A stretch of DNA of 52,500 bases from Terriglobia bacterium (GCA_020072925.1 JAIQGA010000026.1:1-52500); one strand, 5' to 3'; shown: positions 8,148 through 16,475, counted from the first letter of the stretch. Made by a program: numbers and translations. The notes: generated from the letters alone by a model not told the origin.

Positions 8148-8268
8148 GTGAATAGTGAATAGTGAATTGAGAACAGCGGGACCTTGGGACCAAGGACAAA
8201 TCTAATCTTGCACTGTAAACCCCGAAGTCTGGCAATTCACTATTCACAATTCACTATTCACTATTACG
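8148..8268. repeat. Inverted heptad array c (empty form)
   Basis: The left arm has GTGAATA, GTGAATA and GTGAATT (8148-8168). The right arm has AATTCAC, TATTCAC, AATTCAC, TATTCAC and TATTACG (8234-8268), the inverted complement. A centre of 65 bases holds only a small CCTTGG/CCAAGG stem and no gene. It sits between the ligase and HAD genes. The right arm contains the ligase stop codon (TAA, 8264-8266 read on the minus strand). Confidence 0.85.
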
Positions 8269-9580
8269 AATTGCGCTCGTCGACCAGCCGTTTGGGCTTC
8301 CTGCCCTGGCTCAGGCTTCCCGGCGGGAGAAAGCGAAACGCCAGGCGGTACATGCCGCAGTCCTGGTTGGCCCAGACGTCCGGGAAACGGGCCTTCAGGT
8401 TCTCGCGCACCTTCTGCTCGACCGTACCGGTGCTGATGCCGTTGCTCAGCTCCAGGCGAAACTCCAGAATATCGTGGAGGCCCTCCTGGCGCGCCGCCAC
8501 CTGCCAATTCTCGGAGATTCCCGCCACGTCGTGCAGAACGCGCTCGAAGATTTCCGGGTACATGTTTCCCGCGCCCATCACCACCATCTCGTCGCGGCGA
8601 CCCTTGATGCGGGCGACGCGGCGAATCGTCGCGCCACACGGGCAAGGGTCCTCGATCCAGCGCGTGACGTCATGAACGCGATAGCGGATGAGCGGCATCG
8701 TCCGCCGCGAGAGCGTTGTAACCACCAGCTCGCCGTAACCCTCGGCATCCGGTTCGAGAATTTCGAACCAGAAGTTGTACTCATCCAGATGGATCCCGTC
8801 GCGGCGCTGGCACTCCATCCCCGCGCCCCCGCCCTGCTCGGTGGACCCGTAACCCAGAATGACCGGGCATTTCCAAATGCTCTCGACGTATTCCCGATAA
8901 ACATCGGTCATCCGATCGCCGGCGGCGAGGATCAGCTTGACGGGGAACGTGCCTTCCTTCTCCGCAATCTCGCTCAGGCTCACCAACCAGGTCGGATCGG
9001 CCGCGATGACGTTGTAGCGGTAAAGGCCCATCCGGGAATAGGCCTCGCGCGGATGCGGCTTCCCGATCGCGGAGCAGAAAACCTCCAGGCGCTTGCAGGC
9101 GCAGAAGGTCACCCAACTGCTGATCCAGTAACCCGCGTCAAAGGTGCAAACCACGCGGTCGCCGGGCCGCACGCCGTTCTCGTACATCGCCGCGGCCTCG
9201 TAACGCGCCGTGAATTCCAGCTCGTCATAGGTGAAATACACGCGCTTCGGCCCGCCGGAAGTTCCCGTGGTCTCGAAAACCAGGTGCGGCTTGCGACAGA
9301 GGAAATCTTCGGCCGGCAGGTTGCGAAGGTCCTCGGGCGTCGTGAAAATATCCCCAAGATCCTCCGGCCGACGGACATGCGACGGATCGATTCCCTTCTC
9401 GCGCAATTTCCGGGCGAAGAACTTCTGCCGCGCCGCCGCATAGCGGATTAGGTCCCGGAACCCGTCCTCCTGGATGCCGCGAATCACCGAGCGCGGCACA
9501 TGCTTCCCCCAACGCACCAGCGCAGGGACGGAGTCGCCGATGATCGTTCGCTCAAAGGCTTTTCTGAGAGTTCCGAGCAC
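8264..9580 (-). CDS. PaaK-like AMP-forming acyl/aryl ligase
   Basis: The protein has 438 residues, the normal length for phenylacetate-CoA-ligase-like enzymes. The phosphate loop FETTGTSGGPKR is at about residues 103-114, the A5 motif GYGSTEQGG is near 240, and the A8-type GRRDEMVVMGAGNMYP is near 335. A cysteine pair DPCPCGA lies just before it. These enzymes activate a carboxylic acid as an acyl-adenylate and pass it to CoA or a carrier. Next to a discrete ACP and a ketosynthase, it probably loads a starter acid. It follows the glycosyltransferase at 108 bases through heptad array e and precedes the HAD gene through array c. Confidence 0.85.
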   Translation of the reverse strand: MLGTLRKAFERTIIGDSVPALVRWGKHVPRSVIRGIQEDGFRDLIRYAAARQKFFARKLREKGIDPSHVRRPEDLGDIFTTPEDLRNLPAEDFLCRKPHLVFETTGTSGGPKRVYFTYDELEFTARYEAAAMYENGVRPGDRVVCTFDAGYWISSWVTFCACKRLEVFCSAIGKPHPREAYSRMGLYRYNVIAADPTWLVSLSEIAEKEGTFPVKLILAAGDRMTDVYREYVESIWKCPVILGYGSTEQGGGAGMECQRRDGIHLDEYNFWFEILEPDAEGYGELVVTTLSRRTMPLIRYRVHDVTRWIEDPCPCGATIRRVARIKGRRDEMVVMGAGNMYPEIFERVLHDVAGISENWQVAARQEGLHDILEFRLELSNGISTGTVEQKVRENLKARFPDVWANQDCGMYRLAFRFLPPGSLSQGRKPKRLVDERNS

Positions 9581-9605
9581 GTTCAGTTTTCCTTGTTATC
9601 GATAT

Positions 9606-9682
9606 GCTGTCAGCAGTCAGCTTTCAGCTATCAGCAAACATGGACTTTTCTCGCTGATTGCTGACGGCTGATAGCTGACCGC
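9606..9682. repeat. Inverted heptad array e (empty form)
   Basis: The left arm has GCTGTCA, GCAGTCA, GCTTTCA and GCTATCA (9606-9633). The right arm has TGATTGC, TGACGGC, TGATAGC and TGACCGC (9655-9682), the inverted complement of consensus GCNNTCA. The loop is about 21 bases. It separates the glycosyltransferase remnant from the ligase gene. Confidence 0.85.
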
Positions 9683-9687
9683 TTCTT

Positions 9688-9939
9688 TCACATCAAATAC
9701 GCCGACTCCCCCGAGCGCGTGGGCGGACTGGCGAGCAAGTCGATGTACGTCGCCTTCTCGAGCAGAGCGCGCGCCACCTGGCCGACGGCGTGCGCAGCGT
9801 CCGGGCGCGACCATTCCTTGGCTCGCCGGCGCATTTCCTGGAGCTTCTCGGGCTGAGTCAGCAGGCGCGAAACCACCGCCGGAATCTCCGCCAGCCGGTG
9901 CGCCGGAGTCGCCACGCCAAGCTGCTCCAGATAGTCACG
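9688..9939 (-). pseudogene. Out-of-frame C-terminal part of the GT28-type glycosyltransferase
   Basis: In the frame offset from the main glycosyltransferase frame, the translation from about 9939 begins RDYLEQLGVA and continues through AHRLAEIPAVVSRLLTQPEK. This matches the segment that follows the nucleotide-sugar site in MGDG-synthase-like enzymes. The block normally lying between KPGG and this segment (roughly 30 residues, including a PxPGQExxN-type motif) is absent. The gene therefore carries an internal deletion plus a frame change near 9939. The last Met in this frame (9915) is internal, not a start. Confidence 0.75.
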
Positions 9940-10796
9940 CCGCCCGGCTTGGTAACCAGCAGGTCCGCCACCGCCATCAACTCCGGAACGCGGTCGGTCC
10001 AGCCGAAGAGGTGCAATTCGAGGGCAACTTTGCCGCGCAACCGTTCCAGGCGGAGGAACACCTCGCGGTTATGCCCGGCGACCGCCAGCACCTGCAAGGG
10101 CAACCCGCACATTTCCAGGCTCTCGACGATTCGCTCGAGCGGCGCCGGGCCCATGCCGCCGCCCATCACCAGCACGATGGGGCGGCGCGCCTCGAGCCCC
10201 AGGGCTTGAATGAGCTCGGGTTTGTCAAACGGCAACGCAAACGCCGGATCCACGGGAATGCCGCAGTTCAACACGCGGTTCGGCGAGACGCCCCAGCCGA
10301 TCAATTGCACCTTCGCCTCGTCACTGGCCACGCAATACGCGTCGATTTCCGGCTGCACCCAGGGCGGCTCGGTCTGGAAGTCGGTCGAGACGGCCAGAAT
10401 CGGGGCGTTGAAGCAATGCTCGCGCTTGCCGAGCGCGGCGATTTCCGCCGCCCCAATCTCCGTGGCGATGACCAGGTGAGGCGCAAAAGTTTCAAGCTGG
10501 CGAAAAACTTCCGCGCAGCCGCGACGAAAGACCCAGTGCGGCGCCGTGGAGCGATGCATCTTCCGCTGCCGGCGCTCGAAGAGCCGCCGCCAGAGCCACG
10601 GTGCGTGGTGAAGCATCCACCAGTAAGGCCGCACATAGGTGGCAAGGAACCAGAAGCGCGCCTTCTCCAGCGCGTCGAGCAGCCGCGTCTCGACGGGATC
10701 GCTCCCGTCGTAAATCGCGCGCTGAATGACTTCTGAGGCGCGGACGTGCCCCGAACCCACACTGAGCGTCAGGATGGCGATGCGTTTTGGGGTCAA
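9858..10796 (-). CDS. MGDG-synthase-like glycosyltransferase (GT28 type), truncated by frameshift
   Basis: The first 280 or so residues match MGDG-synthase/MurG-like enzymes: the N-terminal glycine loop LTLSVGSGHVRASE, the middle GWGVSPNRVLNCGIPVDPAF, the C-domain start PIVLVMGGGMG, and ADLLVTKPGG in the donor site. After KPGG the frame runs into 26 unrelated residues, while the true C-terminus continues in another frame (9688-9939). Family members transfer a sugar to diacylglycerol or a similar lipid at the membrane. The start is TTG 10796 with no clear ribosome-binding site, and heptad array f begins 10 bases upstream. As read, the enzyme should be inactive. Confidence 0.75.
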   Translation of the reverse strand: MTPKRIAILTLSVGSGHVRASEVIQRAIYDGSDPVETRLLDALEKARFWFLATYVRPYWWMLHHAPWLWRRLFERRQRKMHRSTAPHWVFRRGCAEVFRQLETFAPHLVIATEIGAAEIAALGKREHCFNAPILAVSTDFQTEPPWVQPEIDAYCVASDEAKVQLIGWGVSPNRVLNCGIPVDPAFALPFDKPELIQALGLEARRPIVLVMGGGMGPAPLERIVESLEMCGLPLQVLAVAGHNREVFLRLERLRGKVALELHLFGWTDRVPELMAVADLLVTKPGGVTIWSSLAWRLRRTGWRRFRRWFRAC

Positions 10797-10806
10797 GGGC
10801 GTAACC

Positions 10807-10883
10807 AGAAGTCAGGAGTCAGAAGCCAGGAGTCAGAAGAAAAGAACAGCGTTACTGAGAACTGATTACTGACCACTGAGAAC
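10807..10883. repeat. Inverted heptad array f (empty form)
   Basis: The left arm has AGAAGTC, AGGAGTC, AGAAGCC and AGGAGTC (10807-10834). The right arm has TGAGAAC, TGATTAC, TGACCAC and TGAGAAC (10856-10883). The arms share an inverted CTGA/TCAG core every 7 bases. On the minus strand the right arm reads GTTCTCA, GTGGTCA, GTAATCA, GTTCTCA, the same consensus GTNNTCA as array a at 21994. It separates the ketosynthase and glycosyltransferase genes. Confidence 0.8.
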
Positions 10884-10889
10884 TTTTTT

Positions 10890-12119
10890 TCATTCGAATC
10901 GCCGCACCAGCAGCACTGCGTTCAGCCCGCCGAAAGCAAAGGAATTCGAAAGGGCCACCCGGATTTTTTTCTCGCGCGACTGGTTCGGCACGTAATCCAG
11001 ATCGCACTCCGGGTCCGGCGTTGTGTAGTTAGCCGTCGGAGGAACCACGCCGCGCTCGGTCGCCTGCACCGTGGCGATCAGCTCGATCGCCCCGGTAGCG
11101 CCCATGGTATGGCCGTGCATGGACTTTGTCGAGCTGATGGCCAGCTCCCGCGCGTGCTCCTTGAATACTTCCTTGATGACCTGGGTCTCGGTGACGTCGT
11201 TCAACCGCGTGCCCGTCCCGTGGGCGTTGATGTAATCGACCTCGTTAGGATCGACCGCGGCTTCCTCGAGCGCCATGCGGATGGCGCGCGCCGGGCCCTG
11301 CACGGAAGGTTGCGTAATGTGGTTCGCATCGGAACTCATGCCGAACCCGGCAATCTCGCCATAAATTCGGGCGCCGCGCTGCTTCGCGTGCTCGAGTTCC
11401 TCGAGAAGAATCATGCCCGCGCCTTCGCCCATCACCAGACCCTCGCGGTCTGCGGAGAACGGCCGGCAGGCCCGGCTGGGATCGCCGTTGCCGATCGCCA
11501 GCACGCGCACCGATTCCCAGGAGCGAATCATGCCGTAGGTAATCGGCGCCTCGCTGCCGCCCGCCAGCATCATGTCCGCCATGCCGAACTTGATCAGGTG
11601 GAACGCCTCGCCGATGGCGTGGCCCGAAGAAGAGCAGGCGGTGGCGGTGGTCAGCGAAGGCCCTTGCGCGCCGAATTCCATGCAGATCTGCGAAGTGGCC
11701 GCGTTGTGCATGATCTTGGGAATCGTGAAGGGATGGAGGCGCGTGGCCTTGTTGGCGTAAAGGTTGAAGTAGCCGGTGTCAAACGTCGTGGCGCCGCCCA
11801 TGCCCGAGCCGGTCACCACGCCGAAGCGCGGCCGTTCCTCGTCGCGCAGCTCGAGGCCGCTGGACTTCATGGCTTCGGCCGCGGCCAGCAGCCCGAACTG
11901 GCTGAAACGGTCCAGCAGGTCAAGTCGCTTGACGGGAAAATAGGCGCACGGCTCGTAGTCCGGCACCTCGGCGGCAATCTGCACGCTCAGCGAGGACGCA
12001 TCGAATTGCGTAATGTGCCGGACCGCGGAGCGTCCCTGCACCAGATTCTGAAAAAAGCTTTCGGCATCCTTGCCGCTAGAGGCAAAGACGCCCAGACCGG
12101 TGATGACAACTCTTCGCAC
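10890..12119 (-). CDS. Beta-ketoacyl-ACP synthase II family (FabF-like)
   Basis: A full-length KAS of 409 residues. Cys162 is in TATACSSSGHA. Catalytic histidines are His300 in INAHGTGTRLND and His337 in TKSMHGHTMGATGA, with Lys332. It condenses acyl-enzyme with malonyl-ACP. It lies 26 bases downstream of the ACP gene on the same strand, so the two are almost certainly co-transcribed. Its neighbours (adenylating ligase, aminotransferase, glycosyltransferase, radical SAM) point to a specialised pathway rather than the core fatty-acid operon, since fabD/fabG/fabH are absent. It could still be a housekeeping FabF. Confidence 0.93.
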   Translation of the reverse strand: MRRVVITGLGVFASSGKDAESFFQNLVQGRSAVRHITQFDASSLSVQIAAEVPDYEPCAYFPVKRLDLLDRFSQFGLLAAAEAMKSSGLELRDEERPRFGVVTGSGMGGATTFDTGYFNLYANKATRLHPFTIPKIMHNAATSQICMEFGAQGPSLTTATACSSSGHAIGEAFHLIKFGMADMMLAGGSEAPITYGMIRSWESVRVLAIGNGDPSRACRPFSADREGLVMGEGAGMILLEELEHAKQRGARIYGEIAGFGMSSDANHITQPSVQGPARAIRMALEEAAVDPNEVDYINAHGTGTRLNDVTETQVIKEVFKEHARELAISSTKSMHGHTMGATGAIELIATVQATERGVVPPTANYTTPDPECDLDYVPNQSREKKIRVALSNSFAFGGLNAVLLVRRFE

Positions 12120-12145
12120 GGTGGGGCCCCCCGGGGATCTCAGAA

Positions 12146-12436
12146 TTAACGGCTGGCGGCGGTCGGCTCACCCTTCGCCATGGCCACCAAGTCGGCGACG
12201 TCTTTGCCTTCCAGGACGCGCGTGAGCGCATCCACCACCTGACGCACGCCTCGCATGTTCTGAGCCACGGAGTCGGGAATATCCAGCTTGAATTCCTCTT
12301 CCAGGGCGAACAGGATGTTGACGCCATCCAGCGAGTCAATGCCCAGCTCGGCAAACGTCGAATCGATGTTCACCTTGCTGGCGTCCAGATGTTGTTCTCG
12401 CGCAATGATCTCAATAACCTTTTGTTCTACGTCCAT
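12146..12436 (-). CDS. Acyl carrier protein
   Basis: A 96-residue ACP starting at ATG 12436, with AAGGAG 6 bases upstream. The phosphopantetheine attachment site is Ser35 in ELGIDSLDGVN. The usual acidic helix II follows (NILFALEEEFKLDIPD). The C-terminal tail of about 20 residues is slightly longer than in FabC-type ACPs. The partner ketosynthase follows 26 bases downstream. It should carry the growing acyl chain of the locus and be loaded either by the PaaK-like ligase or from the fatty-acid pool. Confidence 0.92.
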   Translation of the reverse strand: MDVEQKVIEIIAREQHLDASKVNIDSTFAELGIDSLDGVNILFALEEEFKLDIPDSVAQNMRGVRQVVDALTRVLEGKDVADLVAMAKGEPTAASR

Positions 12437-12490
12437 CTCCACTCCTTCGTAGTGGCCGGTAAAATCGGTCGTTGACGCCCGGCTCGGGAT

Positions 12491-12874
12491 TTAAGACGAA
12501 ATGCCAATCGAATTCTTGGCAGCTACCTCGGCTACAGCCTGAAGCAACTCGGTAAGGCGGAAGGGCTTGTCGAGCAGGGCACGAGCGCCGAGGGCCTTCG
12601 CAGCTTTCCTCTCCGCACCGCTAATAAAAGAGGACATGAGGATGATCTCGTGCTTGGAATTCTCCTCGCGCAACTTGCGCAGGAGATCCAGGCCCGTTTC
12701 GTTAGGCATGCGGAGATCGGCAATTACTATGCGGCAGTCGGCATCGCGGCTCAGGGCCTTGCGAGCTTCGATGCCGTCAGCGACAGCTTCGGCGGCATAA
12801 CCGTTCGCCTCCAGAACCTCGCAGAGCAGGTCCCGGCTTTCCTGATCATCATCAACAATCAAAACTTTGCTCAT
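12491..12874 (-). CDS. Single-domain response regulator (CheY-like receiver)
   Basis: The protein has 127 residues, starting at ATG 12874 (MSKVLIVDDD). Acidic pocket residues Asp8-Asp10, phosphoacceptor Asp53 in IVIADLRMP, switch Ser81 and Lys103 in LLDKPF are all present. There is no output domain. It is the gene immediately upstream of the ACP (54 bases) on the same strand, which suggests a regulatory role for the acyl-ACP locus. No histidine kinase is in the window. The upstream gap 12875-13230 (356 bases) contains a GTGT/ACAC imperfect palindrome near 13018-13036 and AT-rich patches, but no promoter I can assign. Confidence 0.88.
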   Translation of the reverse strand: MSKVLIVDDDQESRDLLCEVLEANGYAAEAVADGIEARKALSRDADCRIVIADLRMPNETGLDLLRKLREENSKHEIILMSSFISGAERKAAKALGARALLDKPFRLTELLQAVAEVAAKNSIGISS

Positions 12875-13230
12875 GCGCTCTTGCACCCTGAGCTTCCACC
12901 CCAGGGTAAAGCATGAGCCGGGCCATTTATCCCTCAGACTTTGTATAAGGTTTAGAATGAAATAGTTGCGAACACAATGAGAATGGCATGGTCCTCGCAC
13001 TGGACATATTATCCTGCGCGAGTGTGGCATAAATGCACACATCGCCATCCCAGTGCGTCCGCGGGGCACGCCTCGTCGGAAGCCGTTTCCCGTACTGGGC
13101 TTTTCTTACAACACATTGATAATAAACTGTCTGTCTTGCCTAGGGCGCGCAACAAAAAGCGCTGTGTGGCAAATTGACACAGCTCTCGAGCAGTTCTTTG
13201 GCACGCCTGACACTCCTGAGACACTCGGCG

Positions 13231-14256
13231 TCAAATGATGCGCAGGAAATTGAGCCCGGATTCCAGCGCGAGCATGGGGCTATTGGTGAAGGCGCTCACT
13301 TCGTAGGGGCAACCAATCTTGCAGCCGTTGCAGAAATCCCAAAGCGTGGTCTCTTGCGCGATGATCTTGCGCGCCTCTTCCGAGGCGAAGATCTCGCGCA
13401 GTGGCGCCTGGGATTTATGTAGCGTCTTGAAAGCGCAGGGCAGGTGAATCGCGCCATCGGGCTTCATGGAAATCAGCTTGGAAGGATGCCGGCAGGGGAA
13501 TTTCGGTCCGAAGCCGCCGCTCCGGTAGAACGCGTAGTAATGCGTGTAGAAGCGGACGTTCTTCGGGTAGGCGGCGCGCAACTCCCGCAGAAACCTTTCG
13601 ACCTTGTCTATATCCTCGCCGTGCAATTCCGCGTCAGGGAGCAGTTCGCCATCGCGCATGACGTTGTGTACGGCCTCGGGGTGCATCACCAGGTTGCGCT
13701 GCTTGCAAAATTCCGCCAGCCCCGGCAGGTCCTCCAGATTCTCCAGGTTGACCGCGGCGTTGATTTGAGTGGTAAACGGTTTCCGCTTGGCCAGCACGAA
13801 TTCCAGGTTGGAGAGAATCTTGGGCAGGCCATCGAGCCCGCGCCGCTTGGCGAAGCGCTGCACGTTCAGCGAGTCGATGGAAACTTCCAGCATGTCGAGC
13901 CGCGCCACGCCCTCCGCGTATTTCTTGATGAGCAGGCCGTTGGTCGGCATGGAAGTCCACATGCCCTTGTCCGCGGCGCAGGCGATGTAATCGCAGGTGT
14001 TGGGGTTGAGGAGCGGCTCGCCGCCCGAGAAACTGAGGGCGAAGATGCCCATTTCGGCGAACTCGTCGATGCGGCGGAAAATGCGTTCGCGCAGCGCCCG
14101 CGTTTGCAGGTCGTTGAACTTCCCCTCTTCGCCGAAAATGCAGTACTCGCAGAACATGTTGCACATCAGCGTGGTCTCAAACATCACCATGTAGGGGAGT
14201 TTGAAGCCCGCGCGCAACTGCTTGGCGACGCATTTGGCGATGTACGAGTATTTCAT
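13231..14256 (-). CDS. Radical SAM protein (HpnH/SPASM-like)
   Basis: The protein has 341 residues. The [4Fe-4S] motif C-x3-C-x2-C is CNMFCEYC (Cys32, 36, 39), followed by the SAM-binding FSGGEPLLNP at about 75-84 and PTNGLLI. The C-terminal third has additional cysteines (FPCRHPSK, HLPCAFK, FCNGCKIGCPYE) arranged like a SPASM or twitch auxiliary cluster site. Members modify peptides, lipids (HpnH on hopanoids) or cofactors; the substrate here is not evident. It is upstream of the receiver and ACP on the same strand but separated by 356 bases, so it may have its own promoter. The next upstream gap (14257-14598) shows no gene. Confidence 0.85.
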   Translation of the reverse strand: MKYSYIAKCVAKQLRAGFKLPYMVMFETTLMCNMFCEYCIFGEEGKFNDLQTRALRERIFRRIDEFAEMGIFALSFSGGEPLLNPNTCDYIACAADKGMWTSMPTNGLLIKKYAEGVARLDMLEVSIDSLNVQRFAKRRGLDGLPKILSNLEFVLAKRKPFTTQINAAVNLENLEDLPGLAEFCKQRNLVMHPEAVHNVMRDGELLPDAELHGEDIDKVERFLRELRAAYPKNVRFYTHYYAFYRSGGFGPKFPCRHPSKLISMKPDGAIHLPCAFKTLHKSQAPLREIFASEEARKIIAQETTLWDFCNGCKIGCPYEVSAFTNSPMLALESGLNFLRII

Positions 14257-14598
14257 CCAGCCTGGTCCGCTCGGTCCGGCGCTTGCCGGCCTGTCCCTTC
14301 CTTAGTGCCGAGGCGTCTGGTCTCGCCTCTGCGTTTTCAATTCGCCCCGCGCGAATGACCTGCATTCAGAATAACTGAAAACCGGCTCGCGCGCTCAGGT
14401 TTCTTCCCGGTAGAAAGCTCCGCCGCAGGAATTCCATCGGATATGCTGTATGCTTCCTGGTGCTTGCGGGTTTCATCTGGAACCTTTTCATGCTGCCGAA
14501 TCCGGTTGAACTCCTTGGGTCAATCCCCTGAGCCGGACGAAAGCACGGGGGTATCAGCGCCAGATCGATGAATAAGATAGCTTGCGAAAGGACCTCCA

Positions 14599-16305
14599 AT
14601 GATAAGACTGAATTTCATTTTTTCAGCAGTAGGAATCATGCTTCTGGCGCAAAGCTCTTTCGCTCAATCCCCTACGACTTCTGCGGTCCCGCCGGATGCC
14701 GAAATCCGCAAGATCCTGGTCGAACGCATTGACACCTTCCACCAAGGCGTGGGCATGGTTGTGGGCGTGATTGGGCCGACCGGGCGGCGCGTCGTTGCGT
14801 ACGGCAGCCTCGACAAGGGCGATGCGCGTCCTCTTAACGGCGACACGATTTTCGAAATCGGGTCGGCCACGAAGGTGTTCACGTCGTTGCTGCTCGCTGA
14901 CATGGTTCAGCGCGGCGAAGTCGCCCTCTCGGACCCGGTGGCGAAATTTCTACCCACGGATGTCAAGGTTCCGGAGCGCGGCGGGCGCAAAATCACATTG
15001 GTAGATCTTTCCACGCACACTTCCGGCCTGCCTCGGCTGCCCTCCAACTTGCTTCCCAAGGACTCGGCCAATCCCTATGCGGATTACACAGTGGAACAAC
15101 TCTACGAATTCCTTTCGACCTATCAATTGACGCGGGACATCGGAGCGCAGTTTGAGTACTCCAATTTGGGAGGCGGACTCCTGGGCGTTGCGCTGGCCCG
15201 CCGCGCCGGAATGGGTTATGAGGCGCTGGTGCATACTCGCATCACCGGGCCACTCGGCATGAACAGCACCGGCATCACACTTACGCCGGAAATGAAGGCG
15301 CGGCTGGCGGTGGGGCACAATGCCGAACTGAAAGCCGTCCCCAATTGGGACGTGCCTGCTCTGGCCGGCGCCGGCGCCTTGCGGTCGAGCGTCAACGACA
15401 TGCTGACCTTTCTTGCGGCTAACCTTGGCTACGTAAAATCTCCCCTGGGCCCCGCGATGGCCTCGATGCTGGTGGTCCGCCGGCCGACGGGCGCTCCCGG
15501 CGGCCCCGGCGAGATCGGTCTGGGATGGTTGATCACCAAGCCCTCGGGCATTGAGATCGTTTGGCACAACGGTGGAACGGGCGGATACCGCTCGTTTGTC
15601 GGCTTCGACCCGAAAGCCCGGGTCGGGGTCGTCGTACTCTCCAACACGTTTACAGGCGCCGGCGTTGATGACATCGGAATGCACTTGCTGGACTCGCATG
15701 TTCTCCTGCTGCCGCCTCCGAGGGAGCACAAAGAAGTTGCTATTGATCCCAAGCTGTTCGACCGATACGTGGGGCGCTATCAACTGGCTCCGAATTTCAT
15801 TCTGACGGTTACCCGCGAGGGCGATAAGCTCATGACCCAAGCCACTGGCCAGCCGAAGGTCCAGATTTTTCCGGAGAGCGAGCGGGAGTTCTTCCTCAAG
15901 GTTGTCGATGGCCAGATCACATTTGAAACCGACAGCACTGGCCGGGCGACAGGACTGGTTCTTCACCAGCACGGCGCAAATGTGCCAGCAAAGAGGATTG
16001 AAGGGGAAGTACCGCTCCCGAAGGAACACAAAGAAGTTGCCGTTAATCCGAAGCTTTTCGACGGGTACGTAGGGCAATTTCAACTGGCGCCCAGTTTCGT
16101 ACTTACGATCACACGCGAGGGCGACAACCTTTTCGCCCAGGCGACGGGCCAGCCGAAGGCGCAGATTTTTCCGGAGGCCGAGCTGGAGTTCTTCTACAAG
16201 GTCGTCGATGCCCAGATTACCTTCGAAACCGACAGCACTGGACGGGCGGTCAGCCTTATCTTGCATCAGAACGGACAGAACCTTCCAGCGAAACGGATCC
16301 AGTGA
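14599..16305 (+). CDS. Secreted class C beta-lactamase-family serine hydrolase with duplicated C-terminal domain
   Basis: The protein has 568 residues, starting at ATG 14599 after AAAGGA. The signal peptide ends at SSFAQ. The catalytic domain (about 30-370) has the SxxK nucleophile Ser89-Lys92 in GSATKVF, Tyr187 in EYSNLGGG and the KTG-equivalent HNGGTGG. Such enzymes cleave peptide, ester or D-amino-acid bonds in the periplasm. The C-terminus holds two tandem copies of about 91 residues, each starting HKEVA and ending PAKRI (DUF3471-like). They are about 70% identical and joined by a short EGEVPLPKE linker. This is longer than usual relatives, which have one copy. Confidence 0.9.
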   Translation: MIRLNFIFSAVGIMLLAQSSFAQSPTTSAVPPDAEIRKILVERIDTFHQGVGMVVGVIGPTGRRVVAYGSLDKGDARPLNGDTIFEIGSATKVFTSLLLADMVQRGEVALSDPVAKFLPTDVKVPERGGRKITLVDLSTHTSGLPRLPSNLLPKDSANPYADYTVEQLYEFLSTYQLTRDIGAQFEYSNLGGGLLGVALARRAGMGYEALVHTRITGPLGMNSTGITLTPEMKARLAVGHNAELKAVPNWDVPALAGAGALRSSVNDMLTFLAANLGYVKSPLGPAMASMLVVRRPTGAPGGPGEIGLGWLITKPSGIEIVWHNGGTGGYRSFVGFDPKARVGVVVLSNTFTGAGVDDIGMHLLDSHVLLLPPPREHKEVAIDPKLFDRYVGRYQLAPNFILTVTREGDKLMTQATGQPKVQIFPESEREFFLKVVDGQITFETDSTGRATGLVLHQHGANVPAKRIEGEVPLPKEHKEVAVNPKLFDGYVGQFQLAPSFVLTITREGDNLFAQATGQPKAQIFPEAELEFFYKVVDAQITFETDSTGRAVSLILHQNGQNLPAKRIQ

Positions 16306-16475
16306 GGCGCGTTGTGATCCGCGCGGGCCTTTTTTCTCTCGCGATGCTCACCGTGAGTCACAAAGGCCAAGCGCCGGCGTTCAAAGACCGTTTCCAATCT
16401 TGGATTAGGTCGCCGCGGCCGGCAGGATTCTGATAGACTGCCCGGCTTCGAGCCAAAATCCGAAGGAGGAGCGCC

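Noticed and set aside
7331-10883. Heptad arrays as a CRISPR array
   Set aside because: Units are 7 bases with no spacers of 30-40 bases and the arms are inverted; no cas genes are present.
10856-10889. Rho-independent terminator formed by array f and the T-run at 10884-10889
   Set aside because: Genes here are read on the minus strand, where the T-run becomes an A-run before the hairpin, so it cannot act as a terminator for the ketosynthase transcript.
12960-13060. Sigma54-type promoter (TGGCATG-N4-TCGCA) upstream of the receiver gene
   Set aside because: It lies on the plus strand, opposite to the genes, and deviates from the GG/GC consensus.
14257-14598. Riboswitch or small gene in the gap before the serine hydrolase
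   Set aside because: No known riboswitch core and no reading frame with homology or a ribosome-binding site was recognised.
16303-16336. Terminator after the serine hydrolase (GCGCG/CGCGC followed by a T-run)
   Set aside because: The stem is only 5 bp and GGGCC separates it from the T-run; too weak to report.
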